Of a DNA stretch of 64,000 bases, positions 40,797 through 56,194 are shown piece after piece. Every line of letters begins with the position of its first letter. Position 1 is the stretch's first letter. The stretch lies in the NCBI RefSeq assembly GCF_037975245.1, contig NC_092561.1, positions 10,291,001 to 10,355,000 of the forward strand, read 5' to 3'. The notes beneath the pieces are model-generated. The model had not been told where the DNA came from. It saw nothing but the letters and a program-made list of their open reading frames with translations, and did no database searches. The translations under genes and the position numbers were made by a program. Source of the stretch: Apostichopus japonicus (Eukaryota; Echinodermata; Holothuroidea; Aspidochirotida; Stichopodidae).

Positions 40797-43700
40797 GAAA
40801 GACAGAGAATGAATGAATGACAATTTAGCAAGACTAACTTCAACTTGAATGAAGAAAGAGGGAACCATTGGGAAGTGGGAAGGGGGGGGTGGGGTTGTCA
40901 GTGGATCAGAAATGGAGATGTAGGAAAAATCAGAGCTTGGATCACAAAATTCCTCTCTGTTTCTTCTTCAGAAATGTACAAGGATGGGGTATGACAGATA
41001 CTATGTTATGCTTAATATGAAAAGTTAGCATGATTAACTCAAGCACATTTTACAACGTGACAGCAGAGATTGATGGGTAATGTAACCCATCAGTAAACAG
41101 TATTTTCCGGTAATGTTTGCAACATTTGTGGCTTTTTCCATTTATTTTGAAAAATCAAACAAGATTTAGCAAACTAACTAAATAGTCCAAGCCTCACTTC
41201 CTGTTGTTCCTTGTGTCCTGTTTCTCAAGTTCAGGGTTTGAGATGAAATGGGATTTCCTTAAGCTATCCTATCTGTTTAAATCCTTTGTTTTCCGGCAGC
41301 AGTGAAATCAGGGAGGTCAATTTACATTTAGAAAGAATTAAAAACAACTTTTTGTCCTGATTGCTTAGAATGGTTTAATTCTTCTCCCTTCCTCGCACAT
41401 GGCAATAAAAGAGGGCGCAATTTCACAAAGGCATTGACCACTGCAGGTTAGTGCAAAGGTTACAGGTCAGTGCCCTTGACATTAAACAGAAACTACCAGT
41501 GGTTCTTCATGGATATTAAACTTACTATATAGTTACATTGTTTGAAAATGAAACAAAAGGAATTCAAGCAAATAATATTTGTACTTTTGTATGGTGGATT
41601 GAAGATTGAAGGCACAAAACTGCTATTTTTGGTTCGGTTGGTAAAGTTTACAGCAAACCAATAGTCAACTTGCTAAATAAAAAAAAAATAAAAACTTGCA
41701 ATTCAAACTGAGCCACAAGAATGCCAAAGGAATGTTAACGAGCCTGAAGGATGAAGGAATAATATCATTGAGGATTTAAACATTTTATCATCCTGATGTT
41801 TTCTTCATTATGAAATCAAACTGGAAAAGTTTCATGTTCTCGATCGCTACTAAATTCAGATTTTGAAATGAAAGTTTACTAAATCATGTTAATCACCTAC
41901 ATTATCAAAGAAGGATAGCATTATAAAAATTGACCAAAGTCAAATGACACCAACAAAACCAGCAGATTTTCATAAAGTGGTAAATGTTTGTAAAACGTAC
42001 AAAAAGTACAAAAGTCATAAACATATGGTAACCTTGACTACGTAATGTACATCAATTCATCCGGATAACATGAACAATTGAAATGACTTAAACAAAAATG
42101 ATCATACTCCAAATAAATGAGAATGGAATTACCACACCTTTTCAAATCTAAAACTCTATTATAACTATTCCATGGCTTTTCCCATGACATCATTAAGGAT
42201 TCCAAAATAAATATTTCTTAACCCTCAAATGTATATATATATCTTTTTTGAAATCTTGCAAATCTTCCCAAACTATTTAGGAATATATACTATTGGTAGG
42301 TCAAAAGCCCCTTGGTAGTATTAAAGGGAGTGAGTTAATGTATGTTATAATTGTCATTTATTACTATTAGTCTGTTATTGTATTCATCCAATTTGGATCC
42401 ATTAAGGTCCTTGCCAAACATTTCTTGCTTTTACGTTTAGTTATCAATGTTCACATTTCATTAATAGCTCACATTACTATTTCCTCCACTCAATGTTACT
42501 AATTACTGATTCAATGTCGTTATTCAGCGTTTTCTAACAGAGGGCGCTGTCTTATCAATCCTAACATGCACGACCTGTACGGTTTGACGATCTCTGAATA
42601 ATGAATGTAGCACGATCGCTTGGAAGTGCTCACTGGCTGATGAACTTGCATACTGACAAGCTTGGTGCTTGACTTAGTTGAAGCTTCCACTTGTGCAGTT
42701 TCCCTGAACGAAAAAGAAGCTTTAGAAACCAAAAGTTTAGGTGGTGGGAAACAGGTCGCTTGATTACGAAACTTTGGATAGATGTTTCTAAAGGTCTCTT
42801 CTTGAATAAGTACTTTGTACACCTTTGTACAACTTTGTACACCTTTGTACAACTTTGTACACCTTTGTACACACTACTAGTGATCAACTAATGGTACACT
42901 TATTGTCTACATTCAAGTTTCTTGTAACTAGCTAGGACCAATATGACATCATCCTCTGTTGATTTTGGCCAAGGCTGGTTAGCTCCACTCATTCTACATA
43001 TTTTGTTGCTGATACAGACATTTTTGCGTTAATAGCTGTATTAGTTAACATATATGCAAAGGGAAATATAAAAATAAAATGATTAGTTGGACGCTTCTGT
43101 TTCGTCAGTTGGAAGGAAAAAGCTCATTGAATGAAAACTGCACTGTCACACAGTATTGATAATCTTAATCTATGCAAAAGTAGATCTCGAAAGGTACTTA
43201 GTTATTTCAGGTCTTTGATCTGTTAGCGTAGCACGTTATTTTGCCTGCATCACTGAGCACATATACACAGTCGTACATTCCAACAGATCTGCAGAGGAAG
43301 TCGTACCAATGAAGCCCTGTACAATAGTGAAGCTTCCTTGTGATTGGTAGACAAAAGCTTGCGAGTTAGGGTTATACAAGTTCACAAAGAAATCTGTCAA
43401 GCGTAATTATCAATGCCGACAGAAACAAAGAAAGACCAGCCGAATTCATACCTGCGGCACCTGTAACTCGACGAATCCATTGTTTCTTTGGTCGGCAACT
43501 GATAATAATGGCTTACATCCGAAACTAATTATACATTTCAAAGACGAAAAATCGAATAATATAAAGAGAGAGAGCTCGAGCCCTGGCAAATCCATCAAAG
43601 TTTACAAACAAAGAAGTTTTCATTATTTCTACGGATTCACAAAACACCAAGAACTGACTTAACTTATAATAGTTATAAAGTCATGTAGTTGGGGTCCTGT

Positions 43701-45152
43701 TGCAAACTTAAAATCAATGTTAGTGTACCTATAAAAACAAACACAATACAGATCAAAGTTACAAAGAAGGAAACTTAATCAAACTTCAGAGACAACAAAC
43801 AAAAGAGCTTGTTTTCTTTGTTAGCTTATGGTCAATGAGGAAGGAAACCAGGTTCAATATTTCAGGAATTTGCTGTTTTTATATATCACCAGTGTTAACA
43901 AAAGCTTGGCCATGAAAGAAACAAAACATATTAATAGCGATATGGAGTGATGTACCACCAAGAGTATAATAGGATCTTATTATTTTGATATGCTATCAAT
44001 TTTATACTTCCATGGTGATGACGTCGAAAAAAATTTCGTCTAAAACTTTGTAATGCATTCATGTTACAATTCTCCATATAGCAGTGGTTAATTACCCAGT
44101 GGTGCTCATGAGGGAGTTGTATGGTGAAACAGCATTTCTGATCGAGATGATATTGAGACCCTATAAACTTTGAACAATCACGCATTCGTCAGCTCAATTT
44201 GTAACTTGGTCAGTTTCCGATTGCTCGCTACCCCCTCCCCTCCCCCCAAATATGTCAAAGTGGATCAAATAATTGGTGTGTACACCCCTCAAGGAGTGCA
44301 ATAGAACACACACAAAAAAGGCATTTAATAATTGAAAGGCAGTTGGAAGGTTAGAAATAACTTCATGCCTGATCAAATTTGACTGAACGTTTGGATTAAC
44401 GGTTTGTTGACTTTGGAAAAGTTTTGTGCCTTCCAAAACGCAACTTTGTGTAAGGAGGAACAAATGAATAAAGGTTTTAGTGGTTGGCTTTGAATACTTC
44501 ACATATAGACACCACTACACAATTGTACATTACATATATGTGTGAATATATATGCGTACAATTATATATAAATAACACATATGTGTCATATATACATATG
44601 TACCTTATAATGTACCTTTAATTTGGGAAACCCTACTGTGATTTCAAGATTGGTGTGAAGACTGATTGACCTTAGCTTGACCAGAAGTGAATGGCTTGAT
44701 CCACTTTTGATGGTCACTGGCTGGGCTTGAATGTGAAATATGTTAATACCCCCTCTGAGGGTGTCCCCAGCATTGAAAGAGGTGCAAAGTGAACTTTGAA
44801 AAGGCACAATAATTGAATCAAAACAAAATGAAAGGGTTAAAGTATATTGTGACTTAACTGGAAGAGGAAATGGACACCAGAATGAATAACTATCAGAGAA
44901 AGGAGTCAAAGAGCTAAAAAAAAGGAAATAAAAGAGGGATAACCAGATAAAAACACTCCACAATATTGAATGGGTCAAATATTGGGGAAAAGCTGATAGA
45001 AGAATCTAGAGATCAGAGATTGTTTTTTACTTCCTTGCTATTTAGAGGTCAACTTTTTTGCTTGGATTTCATTCTAATCATTCTTATTTATATATCTTCT
45101 TATACAGCACTCTCCTTCCCCTTCCCCACATCCCCTTCCAAATGACTTCCCT
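40797..45152. other. Non-coding interval
   Basis: About 4.4 kb of AT-rich sequence with no supported gene. The only structures seen are the 10-bp array at 42813-42873, a lone CAGAGGGCGCTGTCT string at 42538 and TA-rich DNA at 44520-44605. Confidence 0.45.
42813..42873. repeat. 10-bp minisatellite CTTTGTACAM
   Basis: Six units alternating CTTTGTACAC and CTTTGTACAA, so the true period is 20 bases. Each unit contains the palindrome TTGTACAA or near it. Confidence 0.9.
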
Positions 45153-45480
45153 TGTCAGAACCCTTTGTTTGGCTCTAAAACACATGCATCCATTGAAAAT
45201 AGGAGGATATGGAAATAGGGGGAATAAATGCTGTTTTGTATGATAAAATAAAGCTTCTTGGCTTTTAGCAAGTTCCCTGCAGGCGCGTTGCCAAGGTGGG
45301 GGGGGGGGAGAAGGGGGCGACCACTGTCAGCACCCTTTGTTTGGCTCTAAAACACATGCATCCTTTGAAAGTAGGAGGATATGGAAATAGGGGGAATAAA
45401 TGCTGTTTGGTACGATAAAATAAAGCTTCTTGGCGTTTAGCAAGTTCCCTGCAGGCGTGTAGCCAAGGGGGGGTGGGCGA
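45153..45480. repeat. 172-bp tandem duplication including the edge of a hAT MITE
   Basis: Unit 1 starts at 45153 (TGTCAGAACCCTTTGTTTGG) and unit 2 at 45325 (TGTCAGCACCCTTTGTTTGG). They stay nearly identical through GCATCCATTGAAAATAGG / GCATCCTTTGAAAGTAGG to AGCAAGTTCCCTGCAGGCG. The last 25-45 bases of each unit are the left end of the hAT element that is complete only after unit 2. So the duplication copied unique flank, the target-site 8-mer GTTCCCTG and the element's tip together. Confidence 0.9.
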
Positions 45481-45627
45481 CAGCCCCCCCCCTTGAGCAT
45501 AATTTTTTTGTACGTTTTTATGATATCGCTAGTGATTTCAAATAGAAAATGCTTAGATGCAACTTGCAAGGCCTGGGAAGTGCCATTTCCAGCGATCTGG
45601 GAGGCATTTTCGGCCAAAATTTTATTA

Positions 45628-45761
45628 GCCTTTTAGCCTCTGAAGAAGATCCTGCTAGGATCGAAACGTCAAGCCAACTTACTTTTACACATTCTATTAC
45701 ACAGGCTCTCTAGTGGATAAGCAATTTGCTAACAGTTTTATTTTATTTTTATTGTTATTTC
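45628..45761 (+). mobile_element. 134-bp retroposed insert with 12-bp target duplication
   Basis: Flanked by a perfect 12-bp duplication AAAATTTTATTA at 45616-45627 and 45762-45773. It begins GCCTTTTAGCCTCTGAAGAA, contains the palindrome GATCCTGCTAGGATC followed by GAAACGTCAAGCC, and ends in a TTTTATTTTATTTTTATTG tail. A variable-length target duplication and a simple-repeat tail point to LINE-type retroposition, of a SINE or a truncated LINE or Penelope-like tail. It matches the repeat at 37191-37312. Confidence 0.8.
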
Positions 45762-45781
45762 AAAATTTTATTATACGCTTC

Positions 45782-45799
45782 GCGCCAACATGGTGGCGC
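45782..45799 (-). repeat. GCGCC hairpin module, copy 3 (inverted)
   Basis: On the minus strand GCGCCACC-AT-GTTGGCGC, preceded by CTAAGCGTA and followed by GAAGCG. The stem is kept although the loop is one base shorter and flanks differ from the other copies. Confidence 0.75.
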
Positions 45800-45899
45800 T
45801 ACGCTTAGATAGTTTCCAATGCCGATTCTACGGCTCTGCTAATTTGCCTACAGGTTCGCCCCTCCCTTGGCAATTCCTCGCTACGCGCCTGGTTCCCTG

Positions 45900-47041
45900 G
45901 TTCTACTATCATCCCTTTGTGGATGTTTCTTATACAGGTTGCAATACTATATGTGCATACGCGCATATATGTTAAACACTGCTTCTAATTCTTAAAAAGG
46001 TCTCATACACAAGTAACCTTGAAGTCAGTTGGCTGACAGGTTTGATTGTGTTCTGGTCACACTGATTTATATTAAAACTGTGGCTTTTACCACAACACTA
46101 ACAGAACTAACCCAGTTAAAATTGACTATATAATGCTCGACTGGTTATAAGGGCGAACTTATCTTGAATCAAGTCGATATTTTATCTTCCACACTAAAGA
46201 TATTGAACTTCCGTAAACCTTACTAATCAAGTCATGACCGGTTTATATATAACAAGTATTAAAGGATTTGATTAATGACACAAACATTTCTTCAAAATAT
46301 GCTTTAAATGGATGGCCACAAGTTTTTCAAAAACTTAAAAACACACTTTTTAAGCATATTTAATAGCTTCTAAATTATCTTTCTGCAATCAGAATTTTTG
46401 TGATACTCTACTGCATTCAAACGGCATTCATGGTTGCATGGACTTAACGAGGCAGTCTACCCACTAATTGTTGGTACCTGGTAGATAGAAATTTGTACGC
46501 CAATAGTGATGAAACACTGTACACAGTTACCATGCATTCATGGTATAGTGTGTTGCATTGCATGCACAAAACTGCAATCGTACGTGGTAGCTAGTCAATA
46601 TCAAACATACCTCTTCCGTTCTAGACAACTTCCAAACCCAGAACCAATTAATATATAAAGCTAAATCAATATGACTTCATCCTTTGTCTTAGTAATGATC
46701 TCATGTTCCTTCAAGATTTCCATTTGGCTAACTGTAATTAGTCTAAAGTTTTTGCAAAGACAGTTTTGTTTTACCAGTGTTGATGAAAGAGTGAAATACT
46801 AATGCTATTACAGTGTGGAGAGGGCAGGAGAAGACGACAACACAGGCTTCCCCTCAAGTCATCCATAAAAGCAGGATTTATCCCCTCAGAATGGTGTGGG
46901 AGCAGGGAAAGGGGGATGGGTTTGAGGGACGACACTATTTTTGTCACCCAGACTTCTGGATATATTAATGACAATGTTAATGCACAACCTGTAATATATG
47001 ACATACCTGCTATACAACCAGCCCATCCTGCACATATAACT
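45900..47041. other. Non-coding interval
   Basis: AT-rich sequence, no gene recognised. The frames around 46771-47080 have no family resemblance. Confidence 0.5.
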
Positions 47042-47109
47042 CATATATATATGTATAAATATATATATATATATAGATAGATATATATAGATATATATAT
47101 AGATATATA
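47042..47109. repeat. (TA)n/(ATAG)n microsatellite
   Basis: A TA tract turning into ATAGATAT repeats, ending exactly at the 5' end of SINE B copy 3. Confidence 0.9.
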
Positions 47110-47328
47110 GGAGTGTTAGCTCAGTGGTTAACGCCGGTGCCTTCCAATCATAAGGTCCCCGGTTTGAGTCACTCCAAGATTAATGTATGCCGTCCAGTTA
47201 CAGAGTTGTTGACAATTAACAATTCATAATCATTGACGTTAAAAATATGAATCTAAGAGACTGACTTCGGTCAGCTTACGGCTCTGATAAGCAATGAGGC
47301 TTCTTCGCAAGTTCCTACTTGCAGGAGA
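47110..47328 (+). mobile_element. SINE B copy 3, 219 bp
   Basis: Starts GGAGTGTTAGCTCAGTGGTT. It has a weakened B box (GGTTTGAGTC) and the same body as copies 1 and 2, ending GCTTCTTCGCAAGTTCCTAC. It is followed by a short (TA)n tail at 47329-47340 and preceded by TA-rich DNA, so its target duplication cannot be told from the microsatellite. Confidence 0.85.
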
Positions 47329-47340
47329 TTATATATATAT

Positions 47341-47924
47341 CAAACTCACCAACTCTTTATACTGTACCCTGGCTTGTAAATGTTGCACTTTTCATTTTCA
47401 TGTTTCATTTTTCAACATTGATTCAACATGTTGCAAAATGAAGATGCCTGTTAAAATGTAAGGACCAACCAAGTTTGTTTTTTCTACTTAATAGAGTAAC
47501 ATATGACCTGGTCATTATGATTTTGATAAGCTCAAATGACAGGAAGGAGGTGTTAAGAGTAGAATAAAGAGATGCCATTGTGATATACCAAAGAATGAAA
47601 GTAGTCAATTATGTATTTGGTCTAACTGGATTGCTATGGTTTAAAATAACAAGTTGCTATGGAGAATCTGTTTAATCAATATTACTCAAACAAAGAGAAA
47701 TTCCCCAGGGAATGTCCAGGGGAAGGTCCCCAGGATATATCATTATGTAATCATTAATAACATACAAGTTCAATGAAGGGTGACACTCCAATTATATGTC
47801 AATGTGCAACTGGTTACAATGAGGTAATGTTAACATGTGCATAAAAAGTGTTTCCTATATAAGTTCCTCTTATGTTTTTAACAATGTCAATTCGTCATGG
47901 GAACAACAAGGGTTCAATGGGGCT
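47341..47924. other. Non-coding interval
   Basis: AT-rich; nothing recognised. Confidence 0.5.
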
Positions 47925-48032
47925 CTTCAGCACCTCGACAGAGGGCGCTGTCTCTACAGCACCTCGAGAGAGGGCCCTGTCTGTTCAGCACCTCGACAGA
48001 GGGCGCTGTCTCTTCAGCGCCTGGACAGAGGG
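47925..48032. repeat. 29-bp minisatellite with AGAGGGCGC core
   Basis: About 3.7 units starting at 47928, 47957, 47986 and 48015: CAGCACCTCGACAGAGGGCG then CTGTCTCTT. Units 1, 3 and 4 keep AGAGGGCGC; unit 2 has AGAGGGCCC. The core agrees with the AGRKGGCRS half of the CTCF-binding consensus, see findings. The block is much more GC-rich than its surroundings. Confidence 0.88.
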
Positions 48033-48198
48033 CGCACTCATGTCGGTCCCGATGCATGTGATCTACACTGCTTTTGTATGGCACTGTAACATATATCTCT
48101 ATCTATGCACTAAAGTTGCGAAAATATGTTTCAAAACTTCTCTTCGTCAATAATCAAGAACAGAATTGTACGACTAACTGATCAACTCGTACGGTAGG

Positions 48199-48553
48199 CA
48201 TAGGTGGCTGGGGGTGCTGCAGCCACCCCAACCAAAAACCTTTGTGAACATTGGGGCAATATGCTGAGCATTTTTCGGGCACCTACTGAAAGAGGATAAT
48301 TTGCAATGTGTTTTTCAATGGATAAACTTATATTATTATTATCATTATTATTGTAACAACTTCCCCAATAATTAAAACCAATATGGAAGGGTAATAACAC
48401 GGTATATGATTGTATGTTATTCGCATGTGATGTTATAACCGATGAATGCCTATATGATATGCACATGAACATGTTGAAGGCGGAAAACTGTGGTTATATT
48501 TTTTGGGCAAGTTGTTACAGTCCCCCAAATCAAATTAGGCTCCTACGCCTATG
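48199..48553. mobile_element. hAT MITE, 355 bp
   Basis: Ends are CATAGGTGGCTGGGGG on the left and CATAGGCGTAGGAGCC on the right (read inward on the minus strand). The perfect 8-bp flanking repeat ACGGTAGG lies at 48191-48198 and 48554-48561. A (TTA)n patch lies near 48332-48353. Its right 60 bases match 19833-19916. No coding capacity. Confidence 0.75.
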
Positions 48554-48561
48554 ACGGTAGG

Positions 48562-50216
48562 TATCTCAGTTATAAGCCCACTATATACCATTTCAGAGAC
48601 TCAGTTTAGCGGAAGGTGTACAAACTTTCGTCTGAAAAGCCTTCTGCCTGGTTGATGACAAAACGTGCCTAAAGTTGCCAAACTGTGGACAACACTTTGT
48701 TGTTTAGATGTGCTGGTTGGGAGTGGTAAAAACCATATTTTTAGCTCGAGTATGCCACATAATATGTGAAGGGAATATGTAGATAATCAACTCAGAAGTG
48801 CACTGCAAGAGATTGCGTAAAGGAATTCTCAGTGAGGGTGATAGACTGCAGCTTGCCAGATCTTGCGGAACTACGCAGATGGGGCCGATACGGAAATGCC
48901 ATATTTTCATTTAGGGCCTGGCTGGAGAGCTTCATTATGACCAACAGCAGCAGCAATAATAATAATAATAGACACAAATCCACTCTACAGAGCACGTAAT
49001 AATTTGGGAATATTTCTTCTTTCCTTTACGTACGACACAATGAATAACAGTTCAAGGAGACAATCCCACCCACTGTTTATTTGTCTATGTGATAGATTAT
49101 AACTGTGATCAACAACTTCCTCAAACAGCTAAGGAAAATCTTATTCCGTTTGGGAGATATCACAAATTTAAATGTTCTTTCAAACATAAGGCTGAAGACT
49201 TGGTCAAGTCTAAATATGATGTCATCGAGCCACATGTGCTTAAATTTTCATTTTCAATGTTCTTTCGTATTTACTTATTACAACATTAATTTTCTGTCGA
49301 CGTAGATGAGTCTTGCATATCTTGACTCGAAAATATTAAAATTTATAAACTGTATCGTTATTATGTTGCCACTTCTGGGTGTAACTCTTGTTTGATCGTC
49401 ATGCAATATTTACACCTTATTATGTTCCATCAAATCGACGGCGCATCAAAGGAAGCAGACTAACAATGCTAAAAGAAAAGAAGGAATAACCAGAAAACTA
49501 AAACATTTTAGTGGTTAAGATGCCTATACATATTCATAGTGTGGTAAAGCCATACATGGTAACATTCATGAATATGTGCACACCAAAATGGAGAGAGATT
49601 ATCTATGGACTAATGCGGCAACATATCAAAGGAAGGTATGCCAGGAATCAATTATCATGTTGACAAAGTCTTCATTGTGACATAGTATAACCAGCAAGCC
49701 AGTAGGCTTTGTGATTCTTTCCCATACAAATTGCTAACAATACCACATGACTTTGTAAATAATGTAGAGCTAGTGACTTAACAATTTGCCTAGGAATTAA
49801 GTGAGAACCAAAACAGATCACAGATTTCCAGCTCTTATTTAATAATAAAAATAATAATCAAGGCACTTATTTTTACGGACGCGTAAGCGACCACAAATGT
49901 GGGAGAACCCGCAAGGGCATATGGATTACAACTTATACGTCGGGTGGCTTCCAATTTCAACATTTTAACTCAAATTTGGAATCTATTATTTGTAACACTC
50001 CCTAGTGGGCATCAGCCAATTAATTCACTAGTAAGGATTTTACAGATTGTTTTCTACCAATTCCTATGTGAAATATATAGTAGTAGACACATAGGTTATA
50101 TGAATTAAAAGGAAATTTTCTGTTACCAATTCTGAGCTTGCATATCCCTTTAAGATTTGTTATTATAGACGGAGAGGTCTACATGATTTTGTTTAAATGC
50201 ACTGTGAAATATTTTG

Positions 50217-50219
<3 letters not shown>
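48562..50219. other. Non-coding interval
   Basis: No supported gene. A short (AAT)n lies at 48955-48970. The frames at 49089-49305 are AT-rich and without a family. Confidence 0.45.

Positions 50220-50256
<37 letters not shown>
50220..50256. repeat. (TA)n microsatellite
   Basis: About 18 TA units next to the start of the diverged tandem repeat that follows. Confidence 0.9.
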
Positions 50257-50257
<1 letters not shown>

Positions 50258-50261
50258 AAGC

Positions 50262-51075
50262 TTAAATTTTTGACTTATCATGTTTAAAATGTTTTCAGAC
50301 TTTGATGCCTGTTGACCTCTTTTGACCTTTGACATCTACCAATTTCATTAATGGGGCATCTATCTACCAAGTATGGCAGGTTGATGAGATATCGTGTAAC
50401 TTACATGCCACCGTCTTTGACAATTTACCATAAAGCCCCTTCATTAGATTTTGGGGGGCTTAATGGGAAATGAATATGTAGTTAAATCACCATACCTAGT
50501 ATGAACTAAATTGAGACACTGTTGAAGAGATATTGACATTTTAAGAATTTTTTTTGTTAAACCCCACCCACTCATTAATATTCACAAGATGGGAACCACA
50601 AACAATGGGGCACATCTACACATCATGGGACATCTACCTACCCAGTATGACATCAATTCAAGTTGATGTTCTTGAGATATTGTGTTTCCAAGCTTTGTAC
50701 TGTGATAACACTGTAGCCATACCCATTTATGAATAATAATGAGAATGACTTTATTGATTATATTACCATGAACCTATCATTAACTGACATCACCATACCA
50801 TGTATAAAATAAAAAGGACATTCGGTTGAAGAGATACTGCCATTATAAAATATTTATGTTAAAACCCGCCCACTCATTAATATTCATGAGATGGGAACCA
50901 CAAACAATACAGCACATCTACACATCATAGGTCACCTACCTACCCAGCATGACATTGCTTCAACTTGCGGTTGTTGAGATATCGTTTTTACGAGCTGGCC
51001 ATCACATACACACAGACATACACCAGCAAGATTTGCAAAGGTTACCGAGCCTTCGGCAAAGTAACCAAACTAGGC
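50262..51075. repeat. Diverged ~300-bp tandem repeat, about 2.7 units
   Basis: The string AAACCCCACCCACTCATTAA at 50559 recurs as AAACCCGCCCACTCATTAAT at 50861. The following GATGGGAACCACAAACAAT, CATCTACACATCAT and CTACCTACCCAG strings recur too. An older unit before them shares GGGGCATCTATCTACCAAGT and GATGAGATATCGTGT. Each unit ends in TTGAGATATYGTGTT-like sequence. The last continues into a (CA)-rich patch and ACCGAGCCTTCGGCAAAGT. The family is not recognised; that last string carries a short hairpin (CGAGCCTTCGGC). Confidence 0.75.
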
Positions 51076-54724
<3,649 letters not shown>

Positions 54725-56194
54725 AGCATATCTGATACTGGAGAGATTTTATGTCTCTTTTTTCATTTTGCTGAAATTTCCATTCATCATACCCCTTTGC
54801 TTGTATTTCCCTTTTCAATGGTTGTGTCAATATACCATCAGAAATCATTGATAGTTATTCAACCATACATTGGGTGGATGCGAAATTATGAGGGTTTTAC
54901 TGCCAAAATTGGCCTAATTTTGGACACCAAAATGTGACATTATGAAAATGGCTGTAATTGAGATGCACTTTTCTTAGTTTTTCCCATGTTATTATGCCTT
55001 GACTTTGCATTTTTTATTCAAGTGAAAGCAGAGCTTCAATTACACTTGCAAATTTCAGTCACCCATGCTCATCAACTGCTGAAAAATAAAGATCTTCATC
55101 TTTGTTAACGTACATATTTTTGGTGTCCTCCTGCATCACATACGTTAACTGGTGGCAACTATTCATGATTATAACCTAATCACACACTGCACAGTAGTGC
55201 ACTAGGGATTGCAAGTCCCAGAAACTCACTACTCATGCTGAGAATAGGTCTAATGGCATCTCAGAGGACAAATTCATTCAAAAATGGAATGTGATAAGAA
55301 CTTCAATTTTTTTTTGTGTCATAAGATATCATTTGACATTGCTCATATATATTCCCCTTCACTTTAATGGAGAAGGAGCTATGTTTATAGACAACTGTAG
55401 GACACCGAGTAACATACGTTAACATCATCACTTGTCCTTTTTATTTGCCTCAAATCCACCTTTCTTAATACTGTATTATCTTTTAACATTACTAATTGTG
55501 TTCGACATTCACCGGAGAACCAGAATCAGCACTCAAATAGATACCTTTGTGTAATTCATATTTGAACATGCATGTCACACTTTAGTAACCCAGTATCAAA
55601 TAATGACATATATATATATATATATTCACCCTGACAACTTTATAGCTAGTTCCAAAGGGATGTTTAATCACTTTAATATAAATCTAAGAGCTTTGATTGA
55701 ACTTTTGTAAATGTCAGCTCGACAATTACAGATACAATTAGTTTTTGAACTCTAATTAAGAAACGATTAACTACTCCGTCATTAAAGACTGGATCACATT
55801 GGATCTAATGCCAATCAAATACGAATGATAAAAGTTTTCCCAATGGTGGAAAGCAGACATTTGGGGGTCAACCAATGCACTATGGCCGCTATATGTGCCT
55901 AGGGTGGTGTATTTCTGCCAAAGGTACCAGGGAGGAGTAGGACGGGGGGAGAGTTAAGGGGTATAAAGGGGTATAGAGCAGATAATGATTTGCTTCTCAA
56001 ATTCCAAAGGCAGACAAACTTCTGCTGTTCCCTTCCTTGCTATTTCCTGGATAGCTTATATGAAGTGACACTAAGGTGTGTGAATTCCAGAATCACAGTA
56101 GGCAAGGTACTCTTGCTTCCGACTGGTATTGCTTGCAAAGACATGGTTTTATACAGAGATCAGAGATCACCTACAGTTTAAGGTTGGATACTTC
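54725..56194. other. Non-coding interval
   Basis: AT-rich, no gene recognised. A short (TA)n at 55610-55624. Confidence 0.5.

Larger units (their letters stand above)
45452..45891. mobile_element. hAT MITE, 440 bp, interrupted by a retroposed insert
   Basis: Ends are CAGGCGTGTAGCCAAGG on the left and CAGGCGCGTAGCGAGG on the right (read inward on the minus strand). A perfect 8-bp target duplication GTTCCCTG lies at 45444-45451 and 45892-45899. The interior carries, on the minus strand, the GCGCC hairpin module (45782-45799) and the associated stretch GCTGGAAATGGCACTTCCCA near 45570-45595. No coding capacity. Removing the 134-bp insert and one 12-bp repeat leaves an element of about 294 bases. 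Confidence 0.88.
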
